Shown here one piece after another: positions 43,876 through 51,502 of a stretch of DNA of 64,000 nt; position 1 is the stretch's first letter; every line of letters begins with the position of its first letter. Source of the stretch: JBGNFV01 sp049645705 (GTDB lineage: Bacteria; Bacteroidota; Bacteroidia; Cytophagales; Cyclobacteriaceae). Location: positions 62,001 through 126,000 of the forward strand of contig JBARUK010000067.1 of NCBI GenBank assembly GCA_049645705.1, given 5' to 3'. The position numbers and the translations under genes were made by a program. The notes under the pieces were generated by a model that saw only the letters and a program-made list of their open reading frames with translations, did not search any database and was not told the DNA's origin.

Positions 43876-46026
43876 CTATGCCTTGTAATAATGTTGTACC
43901 ACTTCCTTATCCTCGTCGCCCGTGAGTTGCTCATCGCGGAAGGCCTGCACCTTAGTCAGAAACCGGTCCGCACTGTCCAGGTATTCCACTGCGAACTCCG
44001 CTGTAGGCTGCTCAGATTTAATCCTCAGCACATACTCACTAAAATCCCGTTCCAAGCCGAAGCGCGCACTGTCGAAGCTGGTCGTAAAGTCTTTGATAAT
44101 GCCATCATGCGTATTACAGTGTATATCCAGGCTCAGCAGCATGGCCTTGGCCCCTATCACAAATGCACTGTAGCCCTGGTACACCGCATCCGGCAGGCGG
44201 TCTCGCCCTACGGCTGTCAGTGCCAGGTCGTAGCGTTCACGCGCGTCGTTGATGATCGTCGCTACCATATCGTAGCTGATACCGGCGCATTCTCCCGTGC
44301 CTATCTCCGGCACAAAGGCCTCATCGCGCCCCCAGTCCACATAGTCAGAAGGCTGCAGGCTGTCCATGTCCGCCAGGGGTTTCAGCAAGGCATAGAAATA
44401 CTTCTTGCCCTGTCGCACTACGTAGTCGTTAAAATACTCTCCCTCTGCTCCCTCCGCATCATAGTCGTTCAGTAGCAGCCTGAGCGCCTGCGGTATCTTC
44501 TTCGTAGGCAGTTTCACGATCTTTTCAGCTATAAACCCCTTCCCTTCCGGACCTACGCCACCACCCAGCACCACCTGCAGCGCCGGTATCACCTGGTTGC
44601 CGTTCTTGATAGAGCTACCGTGGAAGCCTATAGCCGAAGCCATATGCTGCCCGCAGGAGTTCATACATCCGCTGATCTTAATGTCTATGTCCGCATTAGA
44701 TACCAGTTCCGGATACTCCGCCCGTATCACCTTTTCCAGTTCCACCGCTATACCCGTACTGTTCGTCACCCCCAGGTTACACGTATCCGTACCCGGGCAG
44801 GCCGTTATATCCGGCAGGCGGCCAAAGCCGTCATCTCCCAGTCCCAGCTCCTTCAGCTTAGTATACAGGAAGGGCAGGTTCTCCTTCCTGACGTACTTTA
44901 GCAGTATGCCCTGGTTAATGGTAAAGCGGATATCATCTGCCGCAATACCCGTACTGACCAGGGCCGCCAGCAGGCGGGCCGTACCCGAAGACAGGTTGCC
45001 CAGCAGCAATTTTATCTGTACTCCGTAGTACCCCTCCTGCTTTTGTGGAAATGTATTCGTGGCTTTCCAGCTTTCAAATGCGCGGCTGCCCGCAACACCC
45101 TGCACGTCAGGGGTAGCATACTCCACCGGCACGGGTCCGATCTCTTCCGTGCCATCTATAGGCAGGCTTTTGTGCAGCAGCCCCGCCCTTTCTTCCTCCA
45201 CCAGTTGCAGGAAGCGCTCCAAGCCTAAGCCCTTACGCTCATCTATCATAAACTTCATGCGGGCCTTCATGCGTTTTTCCCTCTCGCCATAGCGATCAAA
45301 TACACGGATGGCCGCTTCCAGGAAAGGGATCAGCTCATCTTCCGGCAGGAACTCATAGGCCACCGGTGCCACAAAGGGCTGAGCGCCAAGTCCTCCCCCT
45401 ACCACCGTCTTAAAGCCCCTCTTACCGTTGGCATCCAGCCGGGGGATGAAGCCAAAGTCATGAAAGTAAGTGTAGGCACTGTCCTTTTCACTGGCGCTGA
45501 AGGCCATCTTCAGCTTTCGTCCCATGTCCTGGCAGATCGCATTTCTGAGAAAATACTGGAACACAGCCTCCGCATACGGGGCCACATTAAAAGGCTCATC
45601 AGGGTCTATACCTGCCTTGGGCGAAGCCGTGATATTACGTACCGTATTGCCGCATGCCTCCCGCGTAGTCACACCCTTCTCTTCCAGCTTCGCCCACATT
45701 TCCGGGGTGTCCTCTACATGCACGTAGTGAAGCTGTATGTTCTGCCGCGTCGTCAGGTGCAGGTTACCATTTGTATATTCATCGCTCAGATCAGCCACAC
45801 GTACCAGTTGCTCGCCCGTAATACGCCCGTAGGGAAATTTGATACGAAACATCTGTACGCCGGTCTGTCGCTGACCGTATACACCACGTGTAAGACGAAA
45901 GGCCTTGAAGCGCTCTTCCGGTATTTCGCCTCTTTTGAACCGGGCGATCTTTTCGCTCAGGTCGATTATGTCTTCCCTGGCCTCCGTGGTCAGGTTCTGA
46001 GGTATTGTTATATTCTGGATGGACAT
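43876..46026 (-). CDS. Ferredoxin-type sulfite/nitrite reductase fused to a C-terminal HEPN domain
   Basis: 716 residues. Two ferredoxin-like half domains and two siroheme-binding halves: RQTGVQMFRIKFPYGRITG, then the [4Fe-4S]-siroheme Cys set C410 and C416 (TACPGTDTCNLG) and C454 and C458 (KISGCMNSCGQH). The substrate-face basic residues follow the NirA/Sir pattern. From about residue 565 a HEPN domain follows (YDMVATIINDARERYDLALTA, YQGYSAFVIGAKAMLLSLD), as in many Bacteroidota enzymes. In this operon it reduces sulfite to sulfide. Its mRNA start is 24 nt behind a terminator, so its expression seems attenuated. Confidence 0.93.
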   Translation of the reverse strand: MSIQNITIPQNLTTEAREDIIDLSEKIARFKRGEIPEERFKAFRLTRGVYGQRQTGVQMFRIKFPYGRITGEQLVRVADLSDEYTNGNLHLTTRQNIQLHYVHVEDTPEMWAKLEEKGVTTREACGNTVRNITASPKAGIDPDEPFNVAPYAEAVFQYFLRNAICQDMGRKLKMAFSASEKDSAYTYFHDFGFIPRLDANGKRGFKTVVGGGLGAQPFVAPVAYEFLPEDELIPFLEAAIRVFDRYGEREKRMKARMKFMIDERKGLGLERFLQLVEEERAGLLHKSLPIDGTEEIGPVPVEYATPDVQGVAGSRAFESWKATNTFPQKQEGYYGVQIKLLLGNLSSGTARLLAALVSTGIAADDIRFTINQGILLKYVRKENLPFLYTKLKELGLGDDGFGRLPDITACPGTDTCNLGVTNSTGIAVELEKVIRAEYPELVSNADIDIKISGCMNSCGQHMASAIGFHGSSIKNGNQVIPALQVVLGGGVGPEGKGFIAEKIVKLPTKKIPQALRLLLNDYDAEGAEGEYFNDYVVRQGKKYFYALLKPLADMDSLQPSDYVDWGRDEAFVPEIGTGECAGISYDMVATIINDARERYDLALTAVGRDRLPDAVYQGYSAFVIGAKAMLLSLDIHCNTHDGIIKDFTTSFDSARFGLERDFSEYVLRIKSEQPTAEFAVEYLDSADRFLTKVQAFRDEQLTGDEDKEVVQHYYKA

Positions 46027-46049
46027 TTTTTCGATAGTTTTTTTAGCAT

Positions 46050-46081
46050 AAAAAAAGCCCCTGCGGGTGGTCCGCAGAGGC
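46050..46081 (-). terminator. Attenuator terminator before the sulfite reductase gene
   Basis: On the minus strand GCCTCTGCGG, loop ACCAC, CCGCAGGGGC and T7: a 10-bp stem with one G-U pair. It sits 15 nt after the stop of the Cys-rich small ORF and 24 nt before the ATG of sulfite reductase. Its 5' arm (minus 46081-46072) can instead pair with CCGCCAGGC (minus 46120-46112, inside the small ORF) through CCGC/GCGG and AGGC/GCCT, giving an antiterminator. Inside an operon, this placement argues for regulated read-through. Confidence 0.85.
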
Positions 46082-46096
46082 TATACTGGTTTAGTT

Positions 46097-46231
46097 TCAG
46101 AGTATAGTAAAGCCTGGCGGACCGGTGTCTCCCTTGCAGCAACAGATACAGCACATCATACCCATAGCATCAGCCACAGGTGCTGTGCTCATTGGCATAT
46201 TCAGGCTATATGTTGTGTAACGAGGCATCAT
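46097..46231 (-). CDS. Cysteine/methionine-rich leader peptide coupled to metZ
   Basis: 44 codons on minus, ATG 46231 to TGA 46097. The start ATGATG contains the TGA stop of the metZ-like gene (46230-46228), so translation is coupled. The peptide has M-rich stretches and the run MMCCICCCKGDTG (C27, C28, C30, C31, C32). It is not similar to a protein family. The stop lies 15 nt before the attenuator terminator, and the antiterminator segment is inside the last codons, 15 nt behind the last Cys codon. A ribosome stalled for lack of Cys-tRNA at the Cys run would leave that segment free; one that reads on would cover it. That is the logic of a cysteine attenuator. Confidence 0.75.
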   Translation of the reverse strand: MMPRYTTYSLNMPMSTAPVADAMGMMCCICCCKGDTGPPGFTIL

Positions 46232-47433
46232 TTGTGATTTACGGCCAGTTGGAGTTTAGAGGCCCTCAGGGCATTTTCAATATCTTCGAGTATATCATTC
46301 ACATTTTCCAGGCCCACACTTATGCGTACCAGGCCCGGTAATATGTTGACCTGCTCCTGCTCTGCAACCGTAAGTTTGCTGTGGGTGGTAGAGGCCGGGT
46401 GGGTAGCCGTGGTACGTGTATCGCCCAGGTTGGCAGTAAGCGAGATCATAGACAGGTTGTCCAGGAAGTTTCTGGCCCTGTCATACCCGCCTTTTACGTT
46501 AAATGTGATCAGCCCCCCGCCATATCGCATCTGCTTTTTAGCCAGTGCCTGCTGAGGGTGGCTCGCCAGAAACGGGTACTTCACAAACTCCAGCTCCTTG
46601 TGTCCTTCCAGGTACTCCGCCAGGCGGTGCGCATTATCGCAGTGCTTTTCCATACGCACGTGTAGCGTCTCCAGGCTTTTGCTCAGCATCCAGCCGTTAA
46701 ACGGTGAGAGCGCAGGCCCCGTGTGCCGTGCAAAGAACCTGATCTGCTGTATCAGATCCTCTCTGCCCAGCACAGCCCCTGCTATGGTGCGGCCCTGTCC
46801 GTCTATAAACTTGGTGGCACTGTGCGTTACCAGGTGCGCACCGTACGAGGCCGGGTTTTGCAGGTAAGGAGTCGCAAAGCAGTTGTCTACGTTCAGGATA
46901 AGGTTATGCGCTTCCGCCAGCTTGCCCAGCCACTCCAGGTCTACCAGGTCCAGTCCGGGGTTGCTGGGTGTCTCTACAAATATCATCCGGGTATTATCCT
47001 GTATCAGGCCTTCCCATGATGCCGGGTCGTGCAGGTCTGCATAGGTATGCTCTATGCCCCATTTAGGAAATATGCCCGTCAGTATCTGGTGAGTAGAGCC
47101 GAACAGCGAACGTGAGGCCAGCACATGGTCCCCTGACTTGAGCAAAGCCGCCATGCTGGAAAACATAGCCGCCATGCCGGAGGCTGTGGCTATACCATCT
47201 TCAGTACCTTCCAGCTGGCAAAGCTTTTCTATAAATTCATTATTGTTCGGGTTTGAAAAACGGGTGTAGATATTGCCTTCTACCTCATCGTTAAACATAG
47301 CCCTGGCATGTTCCGCACCATCGAACACAAAGCTGGAAGTCATGTATATAGACCCGGAGTGCTCCCGGTGGGGGCTTCTCTCGGCCTGTGTACGCACAGC
47401 TCTGGTCTCAAAATGGTCAAAGGGTTTCTTCAT
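46228..47433 (-). CDS. metZ: O-succinyl(acetyl)homoserine sulfhydrylase, MetZ type
   Basis: 401 residues, fold-type I Cys/Met metabolism PLP enzyme. PLP lysine lies in THSATKFIDGQGR; NIYTRFSNPNNNEFIEKLCQLEG and IATASGMAAMFSSMAALLKSGD are MetZ/MetB landmarks, and the C-terminal LVRISVGLENVNDILEDIENAL is typical. Makes homocysteine from an acylated homoserine and sulfide, so it uses the sulfide from the sulfite reductase downstream. MetB/MetC-type activities cannot be ruled out by sequence alone. Preceded by a SAM-I riboswitch and a polycysteine small ORF; followed by a coupled leader peptide. Confidence 0.88.
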   Translation of the reverse strand: MKKPFDHFETRAVRTQAERSPHREHSGSIYMTSSFVFDGAEHARAMFNDEVEGNIYTRFSNPNNNEFIEKLCQLEGTEDGIATASGMAAMFSSMAALLKSGDHVLASRSLFGSTHQILTGIFPKWGIEHTYADLHDPASWEGLIQDNTRMIFVETPSNPGLDLVDLEWLGKLAEAHNLILNVDNCFATPYLQNPASYGAHLVTHSATKFIDGQGRTIAGAVLGREDLIQQIRFFARHTGPALSPFNGWMLSKSLETLHVRMEKHCDNAHRLAEYLEGHKELEFVKYPFLASHPQQALAKKQMRYGGGLITFNVKGGYDRARNFLDNLSMISLTANLGDTRTTATHPASTTHSKLTVAEQEQVNILPGLVRISVGLENVNDILEDIENALRASKLQLAVNHK

Positions 47434-47502
47434 CTTAGTATTCCCGTATTGGCCCCGGTGCAGGGCGATCTAAAAATTAGTAAAGGATAATCAGGATCAG
47501 CA

Positions 47503-47533
47503 GACAGGTGATCGCGGTATACGGATCACTGTC
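47503..47533 (-). promoter_or_regulatory. Hairpin in the metZ leader with an alternative partner
   Basis: On the minus strand GACAGTGATC pairs with GATCACCTGTC (one bulged base, 10 bp). The 3' arm region contains GCGATC, which can also pair with GATCGC 40 nt further on. So two exclusive structures are possible between the polycysteine ORF and metZ. No T tract follows the first stem. Confidence 0.5.
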
Positions 47534-47548
47534 AGGTTCAGAGAAGTT

Positions 47549-47641
47549 TCAACAACAGCAACAACAGGGAATCACTGCCGGGGTGGCAGAGATGAAAGAG
47601 AGAGATATATGAGTCTGGTTGTCGATGATAGTAGTTGTCAT
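47549..47641 (-). CDS. Polycysteine leader peptide (five terminal Cys) before metZ
   Basis: 30 codons on minus, ATG 47641 to TGA 47549. Starts MTTTIIDNQTHISLS and ends ATPAVIP followed by five Cys and the stop. It lies 115 nt upstream of metZ and 12 nt behind the SAM-I riboswitch element, in the same transcript. A stretch of five Cys codons directly before a stop is rare by chance and recalls the polycysteine uORFs that act as cysteine-responsive attenuators in mycobacteria. No other protein family fits. Confidence 0.75.
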   Translation of the reverse strand: MTTTIIDNQTHISLSFISATPAVIPCCCCC

Positions 47642-47667
47642 GATCTTTGTCAATTTATATTTCCCAA

Positions 47668-47747
47668 TATCGGGGCAGGAATTGGCACCTTGATCTTTCA
47701 GGTTGCCAGAGGGTCGCTGAGCCTGTCTCTCACCTCTTCGTTATAAA
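47668..47747 (-). promoter_or_regulatory. SAM-I (S-box) riboswitch
   Basis: On minus the run GAGAGACAGGCTCAGCGACC is followed by CTCTGGCAACCTG and AAGGTGCCAATTCCTGCC. These are the conserved S-box core blocks (GGCAACC and AGGTGCxAATTCC). Six bases TTTATA (minus 47747-47742) pair with TATAAA (minus 47659-47654), a possible P1. It fits the genes: metZ makes homocysteine for methionine and SAM, and the SUMT gene uses SAM. Confidence 0.85.
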
Positions 47748-47865
47748 CCGACTATTTGCATAATCGATAGTACAAATAAAACGGCTTTGCGGTATAATAC
47801 AACACAATGCCCCCTAATTTTTTTTGTACCACCCTGTAGATCATCTGTAAAAGCCCTCAAAAAAA

Positions 47866-47899
47866 GAAAAAAAGTCCGGCCTGCAACAGACCGGACTTT
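47866..47899 (-). terminator. Intrinsic terminator of the nuclease gene
   Basis: On minus AAAGTCCGG, 11-nt loop, CCGGACTTT followed by T-rich tail. Lies 22 bp after the stop of the nuclease gene and before the sulfur operon promoter. Confidence 0.88.
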
Positions 47900-47920
47900 A
47901 GTACTGAAAGGTATGTTTGT

Positions 47921-48877
47921 TTACGATGTAGGGCCGTTATCTACTTTGCTTTCGATGGCCGACTGCACGTATGAAGGCAACTGCGAGAAAAGATTGTACC
48001 CTCTTACCTGCTCTATATAGTCTACAGTAGTGCGGTAGTTAGCCCAGTTAGTGCTTACATTCATGCTGTTTGGCATGTCTACCGCAATCACGCGGGTAGA
48101 GCTGCTCACCCTGGACAGGTCATTCGTACCTTCCGGCAGTACCAGTATCACCTTCCACACGCGGTTCGGCACCGTCACCTTGTTATTGGCGATCTTACTT
48201 TTGTACCCGTTGCGGCCGGAGCCTCCCGTACCATAGCTGCCCATGATCACGTACAGCTCCTTGCCCTGGTACTTCACCAGGTCGCGGCAGTAGTTTTCAA
48301 GCGAGGCCCAGGCCCGCTGGTTCACGTCCGGAGATTGCGGTATCACATTCGTCATGTAGAAGGTAGACTGGTTCTCACCTGATGACAGTGTTCTGTCGGC
48401 AGAAGGGCAGTTATGCCCGCGATCGAATCCCGAGTTCGTATAGTCGCTGCTCGTAACACGGTACCACCCTGAAGGCAGGGCACCATCCGAGTAGAAGCTG
48501 CTGCTACGCGATGCGTTGCCTAGCCAGGCCTTGTTCAGGTGCCAGCTCACCCAGTTGGGCGTACCGCGCTCACGGTGGTAAGACATAGTGTACTCAGGCT
48601 TGGATACCCGGTAGTTCCAGTAGTAGTATGAGTTGCTGCTGGCGCCGCTGGGGTTACCCATAGTCAGGTTACCGTCCTTGTACACAGTGGCTGCATTGTG
48701 CTCATACTTAAACGTAGGGTCCTGGTCCACGTAAGCTTCTTCGTTGGGCGTATACTGGTCGTGAAAGGGTATCTCGTCTGCCGATTCCGTATCGGTACCG
48801 GGGCGGATCTCTTCACGTGAACAGGAGGTGGCCATAAATACGACGGCCAAAAGACATAGCAGGTAGTTCTTTTTCAT
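47921..48877 (-). CDS. DNA/RNA non-specific endonuclease (NUC1 type), lipoprotein
   Basis: 318 residues. Lipobox in CLLAVVFMATSC. Metal-dependent betabetaalpha nuclease motif DRGHNCPSADR with the general-base His, and the downstream N (TNVIPQSPDVNQRAW) that helps to bind Mg. Such secreted nucleases digest extracellular DNA and RNA for phosphate or defend against foreign DNA at the envelope. A single gene with its own terminator. Confident call. Confidence 0.93.
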   Translation of the reverse strand: MKKNYLLCLLAVVFMATSCSREEIRPGTDTESADEIPFHDQYTPNEEAYVDQDPTFKYEHNAATVYKDGNLTMGNPSGASSNSYYYWNYRVSKPEYTMSYHRERGTPNWVSWHLNKAWLGNASRSSSFYSDGALPSGWYRVTSSDYTNSGFDRGHNCPSADRTLSSGENQSTFYMTNVIPQSPDVNQRAWASLENYCRDLVKYQGKELYVIMGSYGTGGSGRNGYKSKIANNKVTVPNRVWKVILVLPEGTNDLSRVSSSTRVIAVDMPNSMNVSTNWANYRTTVDYIEQVRGYNLFSQLPSYVQSAIESKVDNGPTS

Positions 48878-49226
48878 TTTTAGTTTTGGTTGGGTTGGAT
48901 AAAAAATTAGCTAGTCAACTCAAAAATGAGGAGCCCAAAACTAGAAAATTATGTGTCATCACACTTACTTCATTACATACTTAATATAAGCTTAACAATG
49001 GCTATATCTTAGACCTAAATGAATTACATAACATCCTTATTAAATACTTTCGTCTATATGCAGGACCTGTACTACGCAGGCTATGATCTTTATCCGACCT
49101 GTTTATAAGGATACTCCATTTACGTATTTTCTACCTTAATTTTTATATATTAAATTAAATCGTAGCAAAATTCTCGCAACAACATATATTATAACTGCCT
49201 GAATTACAATCACTAACATTTTGAAC
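48878..49226. other. AT-rich intergenic region between nuclease and SDR genes
   Basis: About 350 bp of AT-rich DNA holding two divergent promoters. No ORF or RNA element seen. Confidence 0.4.
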
Positions 49227-49973
49227 ATGAATAAAATCAATGACAAAGTCACGGTCATCACCGGCGGAAACAGCGGAATAGGCCTTGGAACAGCAAAGTT
49301 ATTTAAAGAAAACGGGGCTAAAGTGATTACTAATGCCAAAAGCCCTTCCCGCCTGCAGGAAACAGAGGAAGCCTATCGCGACATTTTCGAAGGTATATAC
49401 CAGGCGGACCTTTCCGATATACACCAGGTAGATGGTTTTTTTAAAAATATTAAAAAGGACTTCGGCAGGATAGATATCCTTTTTTTAAATGCGGGTATAG
49501 TACAGTTCTCCCCTATCGATATGATCACCGAAGAACTTTACGACAGCCACTTCGATCTGAATGTAAAGGGCATGATGTTTTCAGTAAAAGCGGCCCTGCC
49601 CATGATGGAGCAGGGAGGAACTATTATTATGAACTCATCTACCAATGTTCACAAAGCCATGCCCTATAGTAGCATATACTCCGCCACTAAAGCTGCCATA
49701 AAGGCCTTTGCACAGGTGCTTACCGCCGAACTTGCCCCGAGAGGCATCAGAGTAAATACCCTCACACCCGGCCCTATACAAACCCCCATTATTGATAAAA
49801 TGAATATGACAGAAGAACAACTGGCCGCCAGTGCTGAATATATCCGTACCAAGGTGCCCCTGGGCCGGTTTGGTCAGCCAGCTGAAGTAGCCACACTGGT
49901 AGCCGAGATAGCAACCAACCAATTCATAAACGGGCAGGAATTCATTATTGACGGAGGACTCACAGCCCTGTAG
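49227..49973 (+). CDS. Short-chain dehydrogenase/reductase (SDR), first of a tandem pair
   Basis: 248 residues from ATG 49227 (the in-frame TTG 49221 is less likely). Cofactor motif VITGGNSGIGLG (TGxxxGIG), NAGIVQF (NNAG-like), catalytic S-Y-K set in MNSSTNVHKAMPYSSIYSATKAA (Y-x-x-x-K) and TPGPIQTPI. Classical SDR likely to use NADP. The following gene is a close paralogue (same layout and many identical phrases), so this looks like a tandem duplication. Substrate unknown. Not clearly under the TetR operator. Confidence 0.9.
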   Translation: MNKINDKVTVITGGNSGIGLGTAKLFKENGAKVITNAKSPSRLQETEEAYRDIFEGIYQADLSDIHQVDGFFKNIKKDFGRIDILFLNAGIVQFSPIDMITEELYDSHFDLNVKGMMFSVKAALPMMEQGGTIIMNSSTNVHKAMPYSSIYSATKAAIKAFAQVLTAELAPRGIRVNTLTPGPIQTPIIDKMNMTEEQLAASAEYIRTKVPLGRFGQPAEVATLVAEIATNQFINGQEFIIDGGLTAL

Positions 49974-50073
49974 ATACCGCTTCAACACAACGCTTTTCTT
50001 ACTCAATAAACCACCTTCTCTTCCTTGTCAAAAACATATTTTGAAATAATCGTTCCAGAAACACAACCTTACT

Positions 50074-50094
50074 TATGGAACGAACGTTCCGATA
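50074..50094. promoter_or_regulatory. Probable TetR operator before the second SDR gene
   Basis: TATGGAACGAACGTTCCGATA, a near-palindrome with arms GGAAC/GTTCC 10 bp upstream of the SDR start; a further half-site CGTTCC lies at 50051-50056. The TetR-family gene is encoded directly behind the SDR, so it probably represses this promoter. Confidence 0.65.
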
Positions 50095-50102
50095 ACTAAA
50101 AT

Positions 50103-50861
50103 ATGTTTATCGATATGAAAAATTCACAAGACCAGGTGATAGTTATCACCGGTGGAAATAGTGGCATAGGTTTAGGTACGGCAGAGTTATTTAAACAACA
50201 GGGAGCCAAAGTCATTACCAATGCGCGTAATCAACAGCGACTGGATGAGACCAAAGCACAGCACAACGGGCTGTTCGATGCCATCATCAAAGCCGACCTT
50301 TCTAAAACAGATGAGATAGAGAGCTTCTTCAGGAAAATAGGGGAACGGTACGGCAAGATAGATGTGCTGTTCCTCAATGCCGGTGTGGCATATTTTGCTC
50401 CCCTAGAGCAACTCACAGAAGAACTCTACGACAGTCAGTTCAACCTGAATGTCAAAAGCCTGCTCTTCTCAGCAAAGGCCGCCCTCCCCTTCCTTAGCGA
50501 AGGATCGTCTATTCTCGTCAATACCTCTATCAACGGACGGATCGCTATGCCCGCCAGTAGTATCTACTCGGCCACCAAAGCAGCCGCCCGGTCCATCTCG
50601 CTCGTATTGGCTTCGGAACTTGTAGACCGCGGTATCAGGGTCAATGCCATTGCACCCGGCCCGATAGAAACACCGATATTCGGCAAAATGGGCATGCCTG
50701 AGGAGCAACGGAATGAAACAGCCGAGTCCATACGCTCACAAGTGCCTATGGGTCGCTTCGGAAAAGTAGATGAAGTAGCCTCACTGGCGTATGAAGTTAC
50801 CACCAACAGATTCATCACCGGACAGGAGTTTGTAGTAGACGGCGGTATGTCCGCTTTGTAA
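50103..50861 (+). CDS. Short-chain dehydrogenase/reductase, second of the tandem pair
   Basis: 252 residues (ATG 50103; ATG 50115 is possible). Motifs VITGGNSGIGLG, LFLNAGVAYFAP, the Tyr-Lys pair in PASSIYSATKAAARSI and IAPGPIETPIFGKM. Very similar in phrases and length to the SDR before it. Placed between a TetR-type operator and the TetR gene, so induction by an electrophile or a drug-like compound is plausible. Substrate unknown. Confidence 0.9.
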   Translation: MFIDMKNSQDQVIVITGGNSGIGLGTAELFKQQGAKVITNARNQQRLDETKAQHNGLFDAIIKADLSKTDEIESFFRKIGERYGKIDVLFLNAGVAYFAPLEQLTEELYDSQFNLNVKSLLFSAKAALPFLSEGSSILVNTSINGRIAMPASSIYSATKAAARSISLVLASELVDRGIRVNAIAPGPIETPIFGKMGMPEEQRNETAESIRSQVPMGRFGKVDEVASLAYEVTTNRFITGQEFVVDGGMSAL

Positions 50862-50891
50862 TCAGCGCTCAAAAAGCGTAAATTGGCCCTT

Positions 50892-51476
50892 ATGGCAAGG
50901 CCCAAAAAATTCGATCACGATGAAGTAATGGAAAAAGCCATGTTACTCTTTTGGAAGAAGGGGTTTCATGGCACTTCCGTTCAGGATCTGGTAGACCACC
51001 TGGGCATAAACCGCTCTACCATGTACGCCAGCTTCGGCGATAAAGACAAGCTGTTCCTGGACTCACTCAAATATTATCGTAAGCAGCAGAAAGAAACCAT
51101 GCATGAGCAGATGCGGGGAGGCCGGCCCTTCTGTGAGTTCCTGGAGAGCTTCCTGGACGGAGCTATAGAAGAGAGCCTGAAAGACCCTGAAAAGAAGGGA
51201 TGTTTCATTGTAAATGCTTCGGTAGATGTGGCCTCTGACGACCCGCAGACCTGTTCTGAAATTCAGCAGAACCTTACTGAATTTACCGGATCGTTCAAAT
51301 TCCTGATGGATGAGGCCAAAGAAAACGGTGAGATAAGCCAGGATGCCGACACCACCCAACTGGCCCATTTTCTCTACAATACGATTTCGGGCATAAAGGT
51401 GATCTCGCGCATACAGCCTGATACCGATGTGCTGAAAAATGTAAAGCAGGTGGCCCTGAAAGCTATCTTAAAATAA
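50892..51476 (+). CDS. TetR/AcrR-family transcriptional regulator (NemR-like)
   Basis: 194 residues from ATG 50892 (MARPKKFDHDEVMEKAMLLF); the TTG at 50883 is an unlikely start. TetR helix-turn-helix SVQDLVDHLGINRSTMYASFGDK fits the usual pattern. The C-terminal ligand domain is all-helical with a single Cys near 108 (KKGCFIVNA), similar to NemR-like electrophile sensors. It follows the SDR gene by 30 bp and probably autoregulates the SDR-TetR unit through the operator at 50074-50094. Confidence 0.9.
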   Translation: MARPKKFDHDEVMEKAMLLFWKKGFHGTSVQDLVDHLGINRSTMYASFGDKDKLFLDSLKYYRKQQKETMHEQMRGGRPFCEFLESFLDGAIEESLKDPEKKGCFIVNASVDVASDDPQTCSEIQQNLTEFTGSFKFLMDEAKENGEISQDADTTQLAHFLYNTISGIKVISRIQPDTDVLKNVKQVALKAILK

Positions 51477-51502
51477 AGACCTCCTACCCCCTAAAGGTCC
51501 TC

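Noticed and set aside
46097..46231. Cys-rich small ORF considered as a RiPP precursor
   Set aside because: It has no leader like the other three, is coupled to metZ, and is followed at once by a terminator/antiterminator; an attenuator explains it better.
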